Below are positions 15,893-24,052 of a stretch of DNA of 25,394 bases, in pieces (position 1 is the stretch's first letter; each line of letters begins with the position of its first letter). Origin of the DNA: a virus; the IMG/VR virus record IMGVR_UViG_3300043411_000305, positions 1-25,394 of that record; one strand, written 5' to 3'. The position numbers and the translations under genes are program-made. The notes beneath the pieces were generated by a model. The model made no database searches. It was not told the origin of the DNA and saw only the letters and a list, made by a program, of their open reading frames with translations.

Positions 15893-17677
15893 TTAAACTT
15901 GTGGTAATACTGCTTGTTCTGTTAAGTTTTGCATATCAGGCATTGTTTGTTCTTGTGGCATTTGTCCTTGAACTTGTGACATTTGAGGTGGTCTCATCTT
16001 AGGCATAGGAAGATTTAGCAAATCAAATATCTGTCTCATTATAGGTTCTTTGTCCTCTACGAATGCTAACATTTCTTTTAGGTTTTGAACAGTCACAGAA
16101 GTATCTAGGTCTTCATTAGTTATTCTAACATCAGTTTCTAGGCTCTCAGCTACTATTTCTTGAACAAGCTCCATAAATAATTGTGGACTTCTTGAAAGTC
16201 TTTCTCTTGCACTATCAACTGCCATAGATAATTCTTGTTCTGTTGGAAGAGTTGGGCTATTGTCTATTGCTTCTCTTGCGTATTGTAGAACAACTCTGTC
16301 TACTATTTCCTTGAAGAAAGCGTCATCACTAGAGAATTTAATAACATCTCCTTTCTTTATTCCTTTAGCTAGAATAGGTAGGTATTGTCTATCAATCCAT
16401 CTTTCTAGGAACATCCCGATTGCTTCTTTGATTATTGTGTAAGTAGACTTAGCGTTAGTGCTTTGTATTGCAACCGCTGTAGCAGAGCTTGAAGCTGGTA
16501 GAGCTTCTCCCGCTGTGACAGGAAATGCTTGTGTTGTCTTAGTAGCCCATTCCTTAAACACTTCTTCGTCTTGATAAGAAGTATTGTCTACAGGATTGAT
16601 ATTGAATTGTTCTATATCTTCAAGGTTATCTAGTGTGATTGCTCCGTTAGAAGGAAGTCTTGAAAGTTGTTGAGCTGTAACTCCTGCTCCTTTTCTAATC
16701 TTAAACAAACCAAGTTGAGCCATAACATTTCTGTTAAGTCTTATGTTTGCAGTTAGGTTTATTCCCTCTTGTAGTGCCATTAGAGCTTCTGCAAATCCTA
16801 TTCCATAGAATCTTCCTGATACTTTAGCAATTCTTAGTTCTTCGTAAGGTTTTATGTAACAACCTTCTTCATCTTGTCTTGTATAAGTTTCAATTAGGTG
16901 GACTCTCATATCTCCAGAATCAAGTCCTGAAACTATAATATGCCCATTTGGAATCATTCCTTTATCTTTCTTGCTTCCTGTTATAAGAAACTTAGGAATG
17001 TAACCCCATAGTTCCCAAACATCTGTTAACTCTCCTGTTGTAGTAGTAGCCTGTGAATCATCTCCATCTGTTTTGCTTAGGTCTGTAGAACCTTTTATAT
17101 CTTCTGTGTTCTTCCATCCAGTCATTGAAGCAATTTCTTCTGGTGTTGAAATAGAACGCTCTGTGACTCTATAAGCCTTTTGAAGATTATCTTCTGTAGG
17201 GTCAAGGTATAGGTTTAGAAGCTCAACTGTTTTTCTCTTTGGCTTTCCGTTCTCTTCCCAAGTCTTCCAAACAACAGTTCCATCTATAAATAGTTGTCTT
17301 TGTGTTTCATCAAGAACTTCTCCAAAGTGCATTTTATCTAGCTTCTCTCTAACATAAGAACGAACAAAGTCTGTAATACCGAAACCATCTTTTGTTTTAG
17401 CTTTGAATCCTATATCTTTTGAATCTAGGTCAACATTCTTTACAGCGTCTTCAATTAGTGAGCGAGTTAGAGGAATCCAAATCTTTTCTCTCTGTGTTAT
17501 AGGGTCAATAGGACTATCAAATACACCCCAGTAGTTCTTTCTGAAATAACGAATAAGGTCTCTCATCTTGAAACCTACTTTTTCTGTCACCCAACACACC
17601 TCGTCTTCCCACTTGCTTTTTTCTTCTAAGACTAATTGTATTGCAAGACGCTTTGCTTCATCAGTATATTTTGCCAT
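15893..17677 (-). CDS. Portal protein (podovirus type)
   Basis: A 594-residue protein of portal size and layout. The N-terminal helical part contains IPLTRSLIEDAVKNV near 67-81; the wing and stem follow, with QRQLFIDGTVVWKTW at about 125-139, where the family has a 'd.l..G......w' strand. A helix-rich region at about 400-520 includes the SSSATAVAIQSTNAKS stretch typical of the region near the crown. The C-terminus is Pro/Gln/Met-rich and low complexity. Portals form a dodecameric ring through which DNA is packaged and ejected. It lies directly between the large terminase and head assembly genes, the expected place. A motif ACTCGTAAAA lies just before the leader. No oddity in length. Confidence 0.87.
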   Translation of the reverse strand: MAKYTDEAKRLAIQLVLEEKSKWEDEVCWVTEKVGFKMRDLIRYFRKNYWGVFDSPIDPITQREKIWIPLTRSLIEDAVKNVDLDSKDIGFKAKTKDGFGITDFVRSYVREKLDKMHFGEVLDETQRQLFIDGTVVWKTWEENGKPKRKTVELLNLYLDPTEDNLQKAYRVTERSISTPEEIASMTGWKNTEDIKGSTDLSKTDGDDSQATTTTGELTDVWELWGYIPKFLITGSKKDKGMIPNGHIIVSGLDSGDMRVHLIETYTRQDEEGCYIKPYEELRIAKVSGRFYGIGFAEALMALQEGINLTANIRLNRNVMAQLGLFKIRKGAGVTAQQLSRLPSNGAITLDNLEDIEQFNINPVDNTSYQDEEVFKEWATKTTQAFPVTAGEALPASSSATAVAIQSTNAKSTYTIIKEAIGMFLERWIDRQYLPILAKGIKKGDVIKFSSDDAFFKEIVDRVVLQYAREAIDNSPTLPTEQELSMAVDSARERLSRSPQLFMELVQEIVAESLETDVRITNEDLDTSVTVQNLKEMLAFVEDKEPIMRQIFDLLNLPMPKMRPPQMSQVQGQMPQEQTMPDMQNLTEQAVLPQV

Positions 17678-17704
17678 TGAAATTATTATATTATTGTTTT
17701 CTTT

Positions 17705-18916
17705 TTACGAGTAGGAAACTTTGTATAAATTGAAGTCTTCTTGCCTAGAATTATCTATCGGTCTTTGATTAAATAGAACATATCTTAGTGCATCAAGAGC
17801 GTGGTCATTTTCTTTAACAGGTTCTTCTGGATTGTTTCCTTCTCCGCTATGTTCTTTGTATCTGTATGTTTCTAGCTCTGCTATTAGGTTCTGACAAGAG
17901 TTGTGTATGTGTATTCTGTTAGTTTTAAATAGCTCTCTAACGCTGTCTATTCCTTTCTCTACATCCTTTGATACTTCTTGAACATTAAGTCCAGCTCTTT
18001 TCATTTCTTCTATTCTGTCTGGCTCTGCTGGGTCTGGGTAATACTTTTCAGCTCTTATACTTTTACACCAATCTATTATTTCCACATTTGTTTTCTCTCT
18101 CTTATACCACTCTGAGGTAATCCAGAAGTGATTATCAAAGTCCTGTATAACTGTTAGAACTGCTGTTGGGTTAGTAAATCCAAAGTCTATACCTGACAAT
18201 ATCCTGTTTACTCTTATATCAGCTACCTCGTATGTATGTCTCTCTCTGTTAAATTCTTTATAGACTAATCCTTCTGCCTTTCTAAAGTCTGCAAGATACT
18301 CTTGAGCAAAAGCGTTCTCTGGTTTACTTGCTTTCTCTCTCGCTATTTCTTCTACAGGTATGTGAGGGTTATCGTATGAGGTAAAGTGAAATGATTTGTA
18401 GTCACTATTATTCTCTTGCATATTATATAAATCATAGAAGTGATTGAATCCTTTAGGTGTTGAGATAAATAACGCTTCTCCCTTTCTATCAATCAAGGTA
18501 GGTGATAATACTTCGTTCCATCCTTCCCAGAATCCTCTGTAGAACGCTACCTCGTCTAATACAATGAAGTCATTAGCTAGTCCTCTACCTTTTCCTCTGT
18601 CTTTAACAGCTTCCCATCCATATAGAGTTATAGAAGATTCTCCTCCGTCTATTGTCATTATCTTAACTTCTAGTCTCTGCTCGTTCTTGTATGTGATTAT
18701 GTTCTCACACTTTGATACAAGCATACCCCAAGTGATTTCTCTTGCGTCATCTCTAGTAGGAGCAAAGTAGGCTATTCTTCTACCTTTCTTTGCCATAGCC
18801 TTTCCTACCATTTCTTCTACAGCTAGAAGTGTTTTACCAAATCTTCTTCCACAGTTTAGAACTCTAAATCTATGAGAGTCTCTAGCTATTTCCTTCTGGG
18901 CTGGTGTTAGATTCAC
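17705..18916 (-). CDS. terL: Terminase large subunit (packaging ATPase and nuclease)
   Basis: A 403-residue two-domain packaging motor. The ATPase has Walker A CGRRFGKT at 22-29, Walker B FIVLDEVAF at 117-125 with catalytic Glu122, and the coupling motif STP at 152-154. The C-terminal RNase H-like nuclease has Asp244 in IDFGFTNPT, a second acidic site at 295 in YPDPAEPD, and Asp371/Asp375 in ENDHALDAL. The start is GTG at 18916: an in-frame stop lies two codons upstream, and the next Met (36) is already past Walker A. It overlaps the small terminase by 35 nt. The length is near the lower end for the family, but both active sites are intact. Confidence 0.95.
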   Translation of the reverse strand: MNLTPAQKEIARDSHRFRVLNCGRRFGKTLLAVEEMVGKAMAKKGRRIAYFAPTRDDAREITWGMLVSKCENIITYKNEQRLEVKIMTIDGGESSITLYGWEAVKDRGKGRGLANDFIVLDEVAFYRGFWEGWNEVLSPTLIDRKGEALFISTPKGFNHFYDLYNMQENNSDYKSFHFTSYDNPHIPVEEIAREKASKPENAFAQEYLADFRKAEGLVYKEFNRERHTYEVADIRVNRILSGIDFGFTNPTAVLTVIQDFDNHFWITSEWYKREKTNVEIIDWCKSIRAEKYYPDPAEPDRIEEMKRAGLNVQEVSKDVEKGIDSVRELFKTNRIHIHNSCQNLIAELETYRYKEHSGEGNNPEEPVKENDHALDALRYVLFNQRPIDNSRQEDFNLYKVSYS

Positions 18917-19316
18917 GGTTTATGTCTAAGTTATTCTTTTCTACTATTTCACTAGCTATTTGTATTATAGGTTTTCCTCCACTTGTTATATCTGTCTCTG
19001 TCTTCTTTGAGTAGTCTTTCTTTCCTAGTGTTTCTAGGACAAAAGTGTTTGCCTGTAGGTTTACTCTTTCATCTTCACTCTCTTGTAGAACTTCTATGTT
19101 TAGCTCTGCTTTTCTTAACATTCTCTCGTGTCTGTATGAAAGTAGTTTATCTTGGAAACTCTCATAGTTCTTCCACTTCCAATAATCCCAAGTTCCCTTT
19201 GGTATATCTAGTTTTTGTTGCATTATTTCCTCTGTGTCTCCATTCAACACGAGTTCTCTAATTTTCAATAAAAACTGGTCGTCTTTAAGTTCTGAGGGTC
19301 TTCCTACATCTGCCAT
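18882..19316 (-). CDS. terS: Terminase small subunit
   Basis: A 144-residue protein. The N-terminal GRPSELKDDQFLLKIRELVLNG is followed by a helix-turn-helix region (about 20-60) with WDYWKWKNYESFQDKLLSYRHE, as in phage small terminases that read the packaging site. The middle helix (70-100) would build the ring, and a Gly-rich tail TSGGKPIIQIAS at about 112-123 is typical of the family's C-terminus. It overlaps the large terminase start by 35 nt and ends in TAG. Function: recognises phage DNA and loads the large subunit. Assignment rests on pattern plus position. Confidence 0.85.
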   Translation of the reverse strand: MADVGRPSELKDDQFLLKIRELVLNGDTEEIMQQKLDIPKGTWDYWKWKNYESFQDKLLSYRHERMLRKAELNIEVLQESEDERVNLQANTFVLETLGKKDYSKKTETDITSGGKPIIQIASEIVEKNNLDINRESNTSPEGNS

Positions 19317-19334
19317 ATAATCTAGTATAACATA

Positions 19335-19760
19335 TTAATTTAAAGTCAAGTATTTATCCATTATCTCAAAGTATTCATCATTGAACCAGTTGTTGTCTTT
19401 TAGGAATTGTCTAAACTCTTTCAGTCCATTATACCAATCTTGTTTAGGTGGCTCAAAGTTTCCTAGTATGTAGTATCTGTCCCATTGTCCATTTACTTTG
19501 CATTTCTTATCTTCTCTTTCGTATAATCCTTCATTTCCATTCTCTCTTTTAAAGTATTTACAATAATTCATAACTCCATCTAGTTGAGCTAATCCGATGG
19601 TTGTTTCTTTAAACCATTTATCAAATTCTTCCCTTGAACTAAATACTATGTCTAATTCATCTGGCTCTTGTCCTTTCCTTTGAGGTGTCTCTGGTTGTTT
19701 CCCACCATTAAAACCTATGTGTTTATGCCTGTATATGTATTTTGTCTGTTCCTTAGTCAT
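19335..19760 (-). CDS. Protein of unknown function between chaperonin and terminase
   Basis: A 141-residue protein rich in Lys, Asp and aromatic residues (Tyr, Trp, Phe). The N-terminus has HKHIGFNGGKQPETPQRKG, then a charged helical region, and the C-terminal half ends in FRQFLKDNNWFNDEYFEIMDKY. No domain is recognised. It does not look like GroES, being longer and lacking the mobile-loop pattern. It overlaps the GroEL-like gene by 8 nt, so it is translated with it, and lies 18 nt upstream of the small terminase. It may work with either neighbour. Confidence 0.7.
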   Translation of the reverse strand: MTKEQTKYIYRHKHIGFNGGKQPETPQRKGQEPDELDIVFSSREEFDKWFKETTIGLAQLDGVMNYCKYFKRENGNEGLYEREDKKCKVNGQWDRYYILGNFEPPKQDWYNGLKEFRQFLKDNNWFNDEYFEIMDKYLTLN

Positions 19761-21231
19761 CTATTGTCAAATCTTTTGGCTTCTCTAACTTATCTGCGAT
19801 TGCTACATCTGTTGTTATTAGTAGTCCTGCGTATGAGCAAGCGTTCTCTAGTGCTACTCTCATAACTTTTGTAGAATCTATTACTGTATCAGGTATTTCT
19901 ATCTTTCCTCCTGCGTTCTCTACTATCTTTAGGTATGGTGCTCTTAGGGTGTTGTATAGGATTGAGTCTTTCATTTCGTTTGCTATCTCGTATAGAGCCA
20001 TTCCCCCTCCTTTAACATAACCTTCTTCTAGGGCACATCTAGTTGCATTTACAGCGTCTTCTACTTTTAGGTTGAGGTATTCTCTTTCTGAATCAGTTGT
20101 TGCTCCTACCTTTATAGTTCCAATTACTCCACCTAGATTACCTATTCTCTTTGTTAGTAGCTCTTTGTCGTATAGACTTTCAGCTTTGTCTTTCTTTTCC
20201 TTTAAGTCTTGAACCGCTTTTTTTACATCACCATTTCCTTTGATTATTATGGTTTCGTCTTTAGATATTATAACCTTTTTTGCCTTTCCCAAGAAATCTT
20301 CTACTACATTTTCTAGCTTAATATCCTTTGTTTCATCAATCATCTTTCCTCCACAAAGAGATACTAAATCCTCAAATGTTTCTTGTTTACTTGATGGAAT
20401 CTTTACCACAACTGTTTGAAATCCACTTTCAAGTCTTAGCTCTAGTAGTTTCTTTACTACTTCTATTTCTATTTGCTCTGTGAAGATAACAAGTGACTTA
20501 GACAAAGGGCTAACAACCCCAAGAACTGTTCTTAGTTGTGAGAGAGAGTTTATCTTGTTATTTGTGTATAAAATTAATGGGCTTTCTAGCTCTGCTTGTC
20601 CTTTGTTATTGTTTTCCATAGACGGAACAATGAACCCGTGATTAAACTTTGAGCCATCTTCAAATGAGTATGAAGTTGTGAACTCTAAACTTTGCTCTGT
20701 CTTTACAGCTCCGTCTTTACCTACTTTATTTAAAACTTCTGCAATAACAGAACCTATCTCTTCATTCTCCATTGAGATAGAAGCTATGTGTTTTAGTTCT
20801 TCTTTTGTTTTTATCTTTTTAGATTTACCAGCGAGTAGTTGAACAGCTCTTGCACATTCTCTGTCTATTTCTCTTTTAATATCCATAGGATTTTTCTGTT
20901 CTAGGATATTGCCAGCTTTTTTAAATGCTTCGTTAGCTAGTGATTGTAGAAGACAAGTAGTAGTCGTTGTCCCATCTCCAGCTTTTTCGTTAGTCTTTCT
21001 AGTCGCCGCCTTAATTATAGAACCCCCTAGCTCCTCAATCTCATCTTCTAGGTTTATGTTCTTAGCGACTGTTTCCCCGTCGTTTGTTATAAGTGGGTCT
21101 TGGTATGGTCTTCCTATAACTGCATTTCTTCCTGATGGTCCTAAAGTGGACACCACAGAATCAGCTACTTTATTTAATCCTCTTAATAGACTATCCCTTG
21201 CTTCTTGATTTGTTTTTAGAATCTTTAACAT
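19753..21231 (-). CDS. GroEL-type chaperonin, compact phage form
   Basis: A 492-residue group I chaperonin. Equatorial motifs are present: TLGPSGRN at 29-36, ITNDGETVA at 48-56 (ADP-phosphate Asp51), AGDGTTTTT near 84-92 (Asp86), and the catalytic region KVEDAVNATR with Asp392, the counterpart of Asp398 in E. coli. KGGGMAL at 407-413 and VIDSTKVMRVALENACSYAGLLITTD near 450-475 complete the C-terminal equatorial domain. It is about 55 residues shorter than E. coli GroEL (548). Nearly all the loss is after Asp392: the segment before the final 'DPTKV'-like motif (here IDSTKV) that normally carries the NYGYNA loop is missing, and there is no GGM tail. ATPase residues are kept, so it should be active. 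No GroES is in the window; it may borrow a host one. It overlaps the zinc-ribbon gene by 7 nt. Confidence 0.95.
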   Translation of the reverse strand: MLKILKTNQEARDSLLRGLNKVADSVVSTLGPSGRNAVIGRPYQDPLITNDGETVAKNINLEDEIEELGGSIIKAATRKTNEKAGDGTTTTTCLLQSLANEAFKKAGNILEQKNPMDIKREIDRECARAVQLLAGKSKKIKTKEELKHIASISMENEEIGSVIAEVLNKVGKDGAVKTEQSLEFTTSYSFEDGSKFNHGFIVPSMENNNKGQAELESPLILYTNNKINSLSQLRTVLGVVSPLSKSLVIFTEQIEIEVVKKLLELRLESGFQTVVVKIPSSKQETFEDLVSLCGGKMIDETKDIKLENVVEDFLGKAKKVIISKDETIIIKGNGDVKKAVQDLKEKKDKAESLYDKELLTKRIGNLGGVIGTIKVGATTDSEREYLNLKVEDAVNATRCALEEGYVKGGGMALYEIANEMKDSILYNTLRAPYLKIVENAGGKIEIPDTVIDSTKVMRVALENACSYAGLLITTDVAIADKLEKPKDLTIDD

Positions 21232-21536
21232 AGTAGGTTGTTTATATCTTGATTAAAATTCTTGTAGTGTTTGTTGCAATATTTACAGCCGTCTTCGTGT
21301 ATTAAAATTCCGCAATATTGACATCGTGGGTGGCTTTTCATCTTAGCCCCACACTTCTCACACCCCCCGTAATTAAAAAACTTTTTTATTCTCTTTGAAT
21401 CATCCTCATCTAGCCATAAGTCTATTGTTGCTATTGAACACTTAAACTTTCTAGCCAGACTTTTCATTGTGTAGTCACCTGTATTATATAGTTCTCTAAT
21501 CTGCTTAACTTGTTCGTCAGATAAAGAGCGTTTCAT
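21225..21536 (-). CDS. Helix-turn-helix plus zinc-ribbon protein
   Basis: A 103-residue protein. Residues 1-42 read like a helix-turn-helix of the resolvase/transposase type (SDEQVKQIRELYNTGDYTMKSLARKFKCSIATIDLWL). The rest has three Cys pairs, CEKC (59-62), CQYC (72-75) and CKYC (84-87), likely to bind one or two zinc ions. Its likely role is DNA or RNA binding, perhaps regulating the neighbouring genes. It overlaps the GroEL-like gene start by 7 nt, so the two are co-translated. It could also be a phage late regulator; the target cannot be read. Confidence 0.8.
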   Translation of the reverse strand: MKRSLSDEQVKQIRELYNTGDYTMKSLARKFKCSIATIDLWLDEDDSKRIKKFFNYGGCEKCGAKMKSHPRCQYCGILIHEDGCKYCNKHYKNFNQDINNLLC

Positions 21537-21538
21537 TT

Positions 21539-21706
21539 TTATTTCTCTTGTTTTTCTACTTTCTCAGGTTTCTGGGGTTCTTCGTTTCTTTTTGCTATTT
21601 CATTGTTAATTATTTGCAAATCTGACTGCGACCTTTCCATTATTCCTATTAAATCATAAGCATAACCTTTCAATTCTATAATAGACATCTCATTTATTTT
21701 CTTCAT
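21539..21706 (-). CDS. 55-residue protein of unknown function
   Basis: A short reading frame from ATG 21706 to TAA 21539 fills an otherwise empty gap between two genes in the same orientation. It encodes a Lys/Glu/Ile-rich peptide, MKKINEMSIIELKGYAYDLI at the start, then a helix and a Glu/Lys/Gln/Pro-rich tail. The leader is AATAAGAT, like its neighbours. It ends 2 nt before the zinc-ribbon gene start. The helical part (7-40) may form a short coiled coil. No function can be assigned. Confidence 0.65.
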   Translation of the reverse strand: MKKINEMSIIELKGYAYDLIGIMERSQSDLQIINNEIAKRNEEPQKPEKVEKQEK

Positions 21707-21739
21707 ATCTTATTATTATAATACTTTATAATTATTTGT

Positions 21740-21955
21740 CTATTCTTTACCTGATAAATCTATTTCCTTTATTTCACCATAGTTGTCTATGTGTATTTTT
21801 CGTATTGGTGTTCTGAGTATTAGAACTATGTCATTTGCTATAAACTCTGTGTTTGCCTTCGTATACCATTCTATTAAACCAAATAAATAGTTTTTCTTTT
21901 TATAAGATACCTCTCTTGTTTCTATTACTTTTAATATCGGTTTTTGTGTTTCCAT
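21740..21955 (-). CDS. 71-residue protein of unknown function
   Basis: A small basic-to-neutral protein with alternating hydrophobic residues that suggest beta strands (ILKVIETREVSYKKKNYLFGL and FIANDIVLILRTPIRKIHI). There are no Cys pairs or membrane segments and no domain I recognise. It lies 33 nt upstream of the 55-residue gene and 7 nt downstream of the zinc-binding gene, and ends in TAG. The leader is AATAAGTAT. Confidence 0.65.
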   Translation of the reverse strand: METQKPILKVIETREVSYKKKNYLFGLIEWYTKANTEFIANDIVLILRTPIRKIHIDNYGEIKEIDLSGKE

Positions 21956-21962
21956 ATACTTA

Positions 21963-22652
21963 TTACTCTGTTATTTTTGGTAAGAGACCGCGAGCTGTTA
22001 AAAAGTCAATGATACCTTCTCTTGTCCATGCCATCATGCCTGTTTTTATTCCGTCTATTATTTTCGGTTCTTCACCGAGTTGTTTTATTATTTCCTCTGC
22101 AAGAGAACGCTGTGCTGCTAGGCGTTGTTGGAGGATGAAATCTTTAATCTTTTCTAAATCATATTCACAGTGATATTTTCCTTTTGGATAGCGTTCTTCT
22201 CGTCTATCTACCAATTCAAAACCGCCACATTCTGAACATCCCTGTGACTCAAGTTCAAATCTATCATCAAACTCCTTCTCCCAATCTTCATTACTTGAGG
22301 GAGCGACAATATCAGACTGCTTAAAATCTTTTCTAGCGACCACTCCCCACTTTTCTCTTTCGTCACGCTGTCCTTGTAGGCGAGCTTCCTTTAAATTATC
22401 AAGTGCCTTAGCACACCATCTTTCCTCACTTAGTGGAGATTGAGGGGAGATACACTTAGGACAACTTGGCTGTGGTTTAATAAACCCGTGCTCACTACAG
22501 TGAAAGTTTTTGATATTTAATGTTGCTTCTTTTTTGGTATTGTTTGGCATAGAAGAACCAACTTTTCTACCACAGAATATACACCTACCATCTTCCGATA
22601 CTTTTATGATACTTCCGTTATGTATTATTTCGCAGTTTTTACATTTCTCCAT
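21963..22652 (-). CDS. Multi-zinc-ribbon protein of unknown function
   Basis: A 229-residue protein with Cys pairs CKNC (4-7), CIFC (24-27), CPKC (64-67, with Cys52 and His55 just before) and CSEC (139-142, with Cys162 after). At least two zinc-binding knuckles are likely. The middle (about 80-135) is charged, and DWEKEFDDRFEL at 123-134 plus the C-terminal helix LQQRLAAQRSLAEEIIKQLG resemble patchwork proteins common in phage metagenomes. Function is unknown. Another zinc-ribbon gene lies two genes downstream, which makes a nucleic-acid-binding role plausible but unproved. Confidence 0.75.
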   Translation of the reverse strand: MEKCKNCEIIHNGSIIKVSEDGRCIFCGRKVGSSMPNNTKKEATLNIKNFHCSEHGFIKPQPSCPKCISPQSPLSEERWCAKALDNLKEARLQGQRDEREKWGVVARKDFKQSDIVAPSSNEDWEKEFDDRFELESQGCSECGGFELVDRREERYPKGKYHCEYDLEKIKDFILQQRLAAQRSLAEEIIKQLGEEPKIIDGIKTGMMAWTREGIIDFLTARGLLPKITE

Positions 22653-22656
22653 AGTA

Positions 22657-22992
22657 TTACTTGTTTCTTATTAGGGCTAAAATGTCTTGGCAACAAATAT
22701 ACACTTCGTTTGGTTCAACATGTTCGTCTGCGGTTTTTTCATATTCCTCTATCTCCCTCACCATCCGCTCCTCTGTTTCTTTTATTGCGAGGTCAGATAT
22801 TTCTGCTAGGATATTTTTCAAATCCTCTCTGTCCCATTCTCCTGAAATAGCGATTGTCGCCTCCATATCTTCTATAACAGGCTCAAGATGTTCCTCCTCG
22901 CCAGTCACGTTATTCGTACTTTTTACAAAGACATTTTTATCTAGTCCTTTGAGAAGTATCTCTAACATTTTCTCCTTTTGTGTTTTGTCCAT
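22657..22992 (-). CDS. Acidic protein of unknown function
   Basis: A 111-residue, Glu/Asp-rich, helical protein. Its start, MDKTQKEKMLEILLKGLD, and the middle IKETEERMVREIEEYEKTADEH suggest helices with some coiled-coil character. A short CC pair occurs at 101-102 (YICCQD). No known domain. It lies 4 nt after the zinc-ribbon gene start region on the transcript and 3 nt below the methyltransferase stop, so the three are one operon. DNA-mimic behaviour is possible for such acidic phage proteins but is not supported further. Confidence 0.7.
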   Translation of the reverse strand: MDKTQKEKMLEILLKGLDKNVFVKSTNNVTGEEEHLEPVIEDMEATIAISGEWDREDLKNILAEISDLAIKETEERMVREIEEYEKTADEHVEPNEVYICCQDILALIRNK

Positions 22993-22995
22993 AAA

Positions 22996-23751
22996 TTATA
23001 TAAGTCTTTTATTTATAATGTCTATGTATTCAGGTGATATTTCTATTCCGATATAGTTTCTATTGTTTTTCTTTGCCATTTTAAGAGTTGTTCCACTTCC
23101 TGCCATCGGGTCTAAGATTGTATCTCCTTCGTTACTCCAAGATAGTATGTGGTCTTCTGCTAGTTTTTCTGGGAAAACTGCGGGGTGATTACTTCCATTC
23201 CCACCACCAACTTGATAAAACCACAAATTACTAGCTGGTTTAGTCTTTTTACCATTATCAACTACTAATTTTCTAACTAATTCTCCATTGGTTTTTCTAA
23301 ATGCTTTTTTACCTTGCCCAAGACCCATTTTTTCTACCTGTATTGGATTAAATGTCTCTGGTTTTCCTTTACTGAAAACAAACATATATTCAAACTGATT
23401 AGCGTATCTTCTTAATGTAGGATAAGCGGGAGGATAATCTTTTTTAGCAAAAATCATTGTGTCTAATAAATTAAACCCAATTTCATTGAAATATATAGCC
23501 TGTTTGAAGGAGGATAAACTTTCACAAAACTTACTCGTCTCATCTCCTACTACCCATACGACTACACCGCCTTGTTTTGTTACCCGATACAATTCTTTTG
23601 CCACACCCACAAAGTCAAATGCGTAGCCGTTATAAGTACGCAGATTGTCGTAAGGTGGAGAGGTCAAAATCATGTCAATACTCTTATCGGGTATATCTTT
23701 CATTACCTCAAGGCAATCTCCTTGTATTACTTTGTTTGTCCAGTCTTCCAT
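22996..23751 (-). CDS. DNA methyltransferase, N6-adenine or N4-cytosine (beta class)
   Basis: A 251-residue stand-alone methyltransferase. The catalytic motif IV TSPPY at 30-34 comes first, and the SAM-binding motif I DPMAGSGTT at 214-222 is near the C-terminus; this order defines the beta class. QGDCLEVMKDIPDKSIDMI at 10-28 and YIGIEISPEYIDI at the end are standard surroundings. The target base cannot be told from TSPPY alone. No restriction endonuclease is near, so it is an orphan that may protect phage DNA from host restriction or mark its DNA. The target recognition region is the variable middle (about 80-200). Confidence 0.93.
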   Translation of the reverse strand: MEDWTNKVIQGDCLEVMKDIPDKSIDMILTSPPYDNLRTYNGYAFDFVGVAKELYRVTKQGGVVVWVVGDETSKFCESLSSFKQAIYFNEIGFNLLDTMIFAKKDYPPAYPTLRRYANQFEYMFVFSKGKPETFNPIQVEKMGLGQGKKAFRKTNGELVRKLVVDNGKKTKPASNLWFYQVGGGNGSNHPAVFPEKLAEDHILSWSNEGDTILDPMAGSGTTLKMAKKNNRNYIGIEISPEYIDIINKRLI

Positions 23752-23776
23752 ACTCTAGTTTGGGTTAGTTAGTAAA

Positions 23777-24037
23777 TTACTTTTTTATCCAGTAACTGTT
23801 TAGCTTTGGTAGATTATTCAATACTAATTCAATATCAGAACGAGATACTTTAGCTCTCAAATCTGGCATATCCATAAGTAGTGTTACGATAGCTCTGTTT
23901 GTCAGTTTTGTTTGAGAAAGTGCCTCAAATCCTTTACCGATTGAAATGATTGCCTCGGCTAGTATTTCTGGTGTCTCTGGCTTTTCTTCGTTCTTAATTA
24001 CTCTTACATTTTGTGCTTTTTGTGTTTGTTTTTTCAT
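23777..24037 (-). CDS. 86-residue protein of unknown function
   Basis: A small protein with a basic, Lys/Gln-rich start (MKKQTQKAQNVRVIKNEEKP) and a helical remainder containing ILAEAIISIGKGFEAL and SDIELVLNNLPKLNSYW. Possible helix-turn-helix character around 43-82 is suggested by NRAIVTLLMDMPDLRAKVSRSDI, but I do not recognise a family. It lies 25 nt upstream of the methyltransferase in the same operon. Confidence 0.65.
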   Translation of the reverse strand: MKKQTQKAQNVRVIKNEEKPETPEILAEAIISIGKGFEALSQTKLTNRAIVTLLMDMPDLRAKVSRSDIELVLNNLPKLNSYWIKK

Positions 24038-24052
24038 CTTATTTAATGTTAG

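Noticed and set aside
19335-19760. GroES partner for the chaperonin
   Set aside because: The 141-residue neighbour is too long and lacks the GroES start and mobile-loop patterns; no other gene in the window fits.
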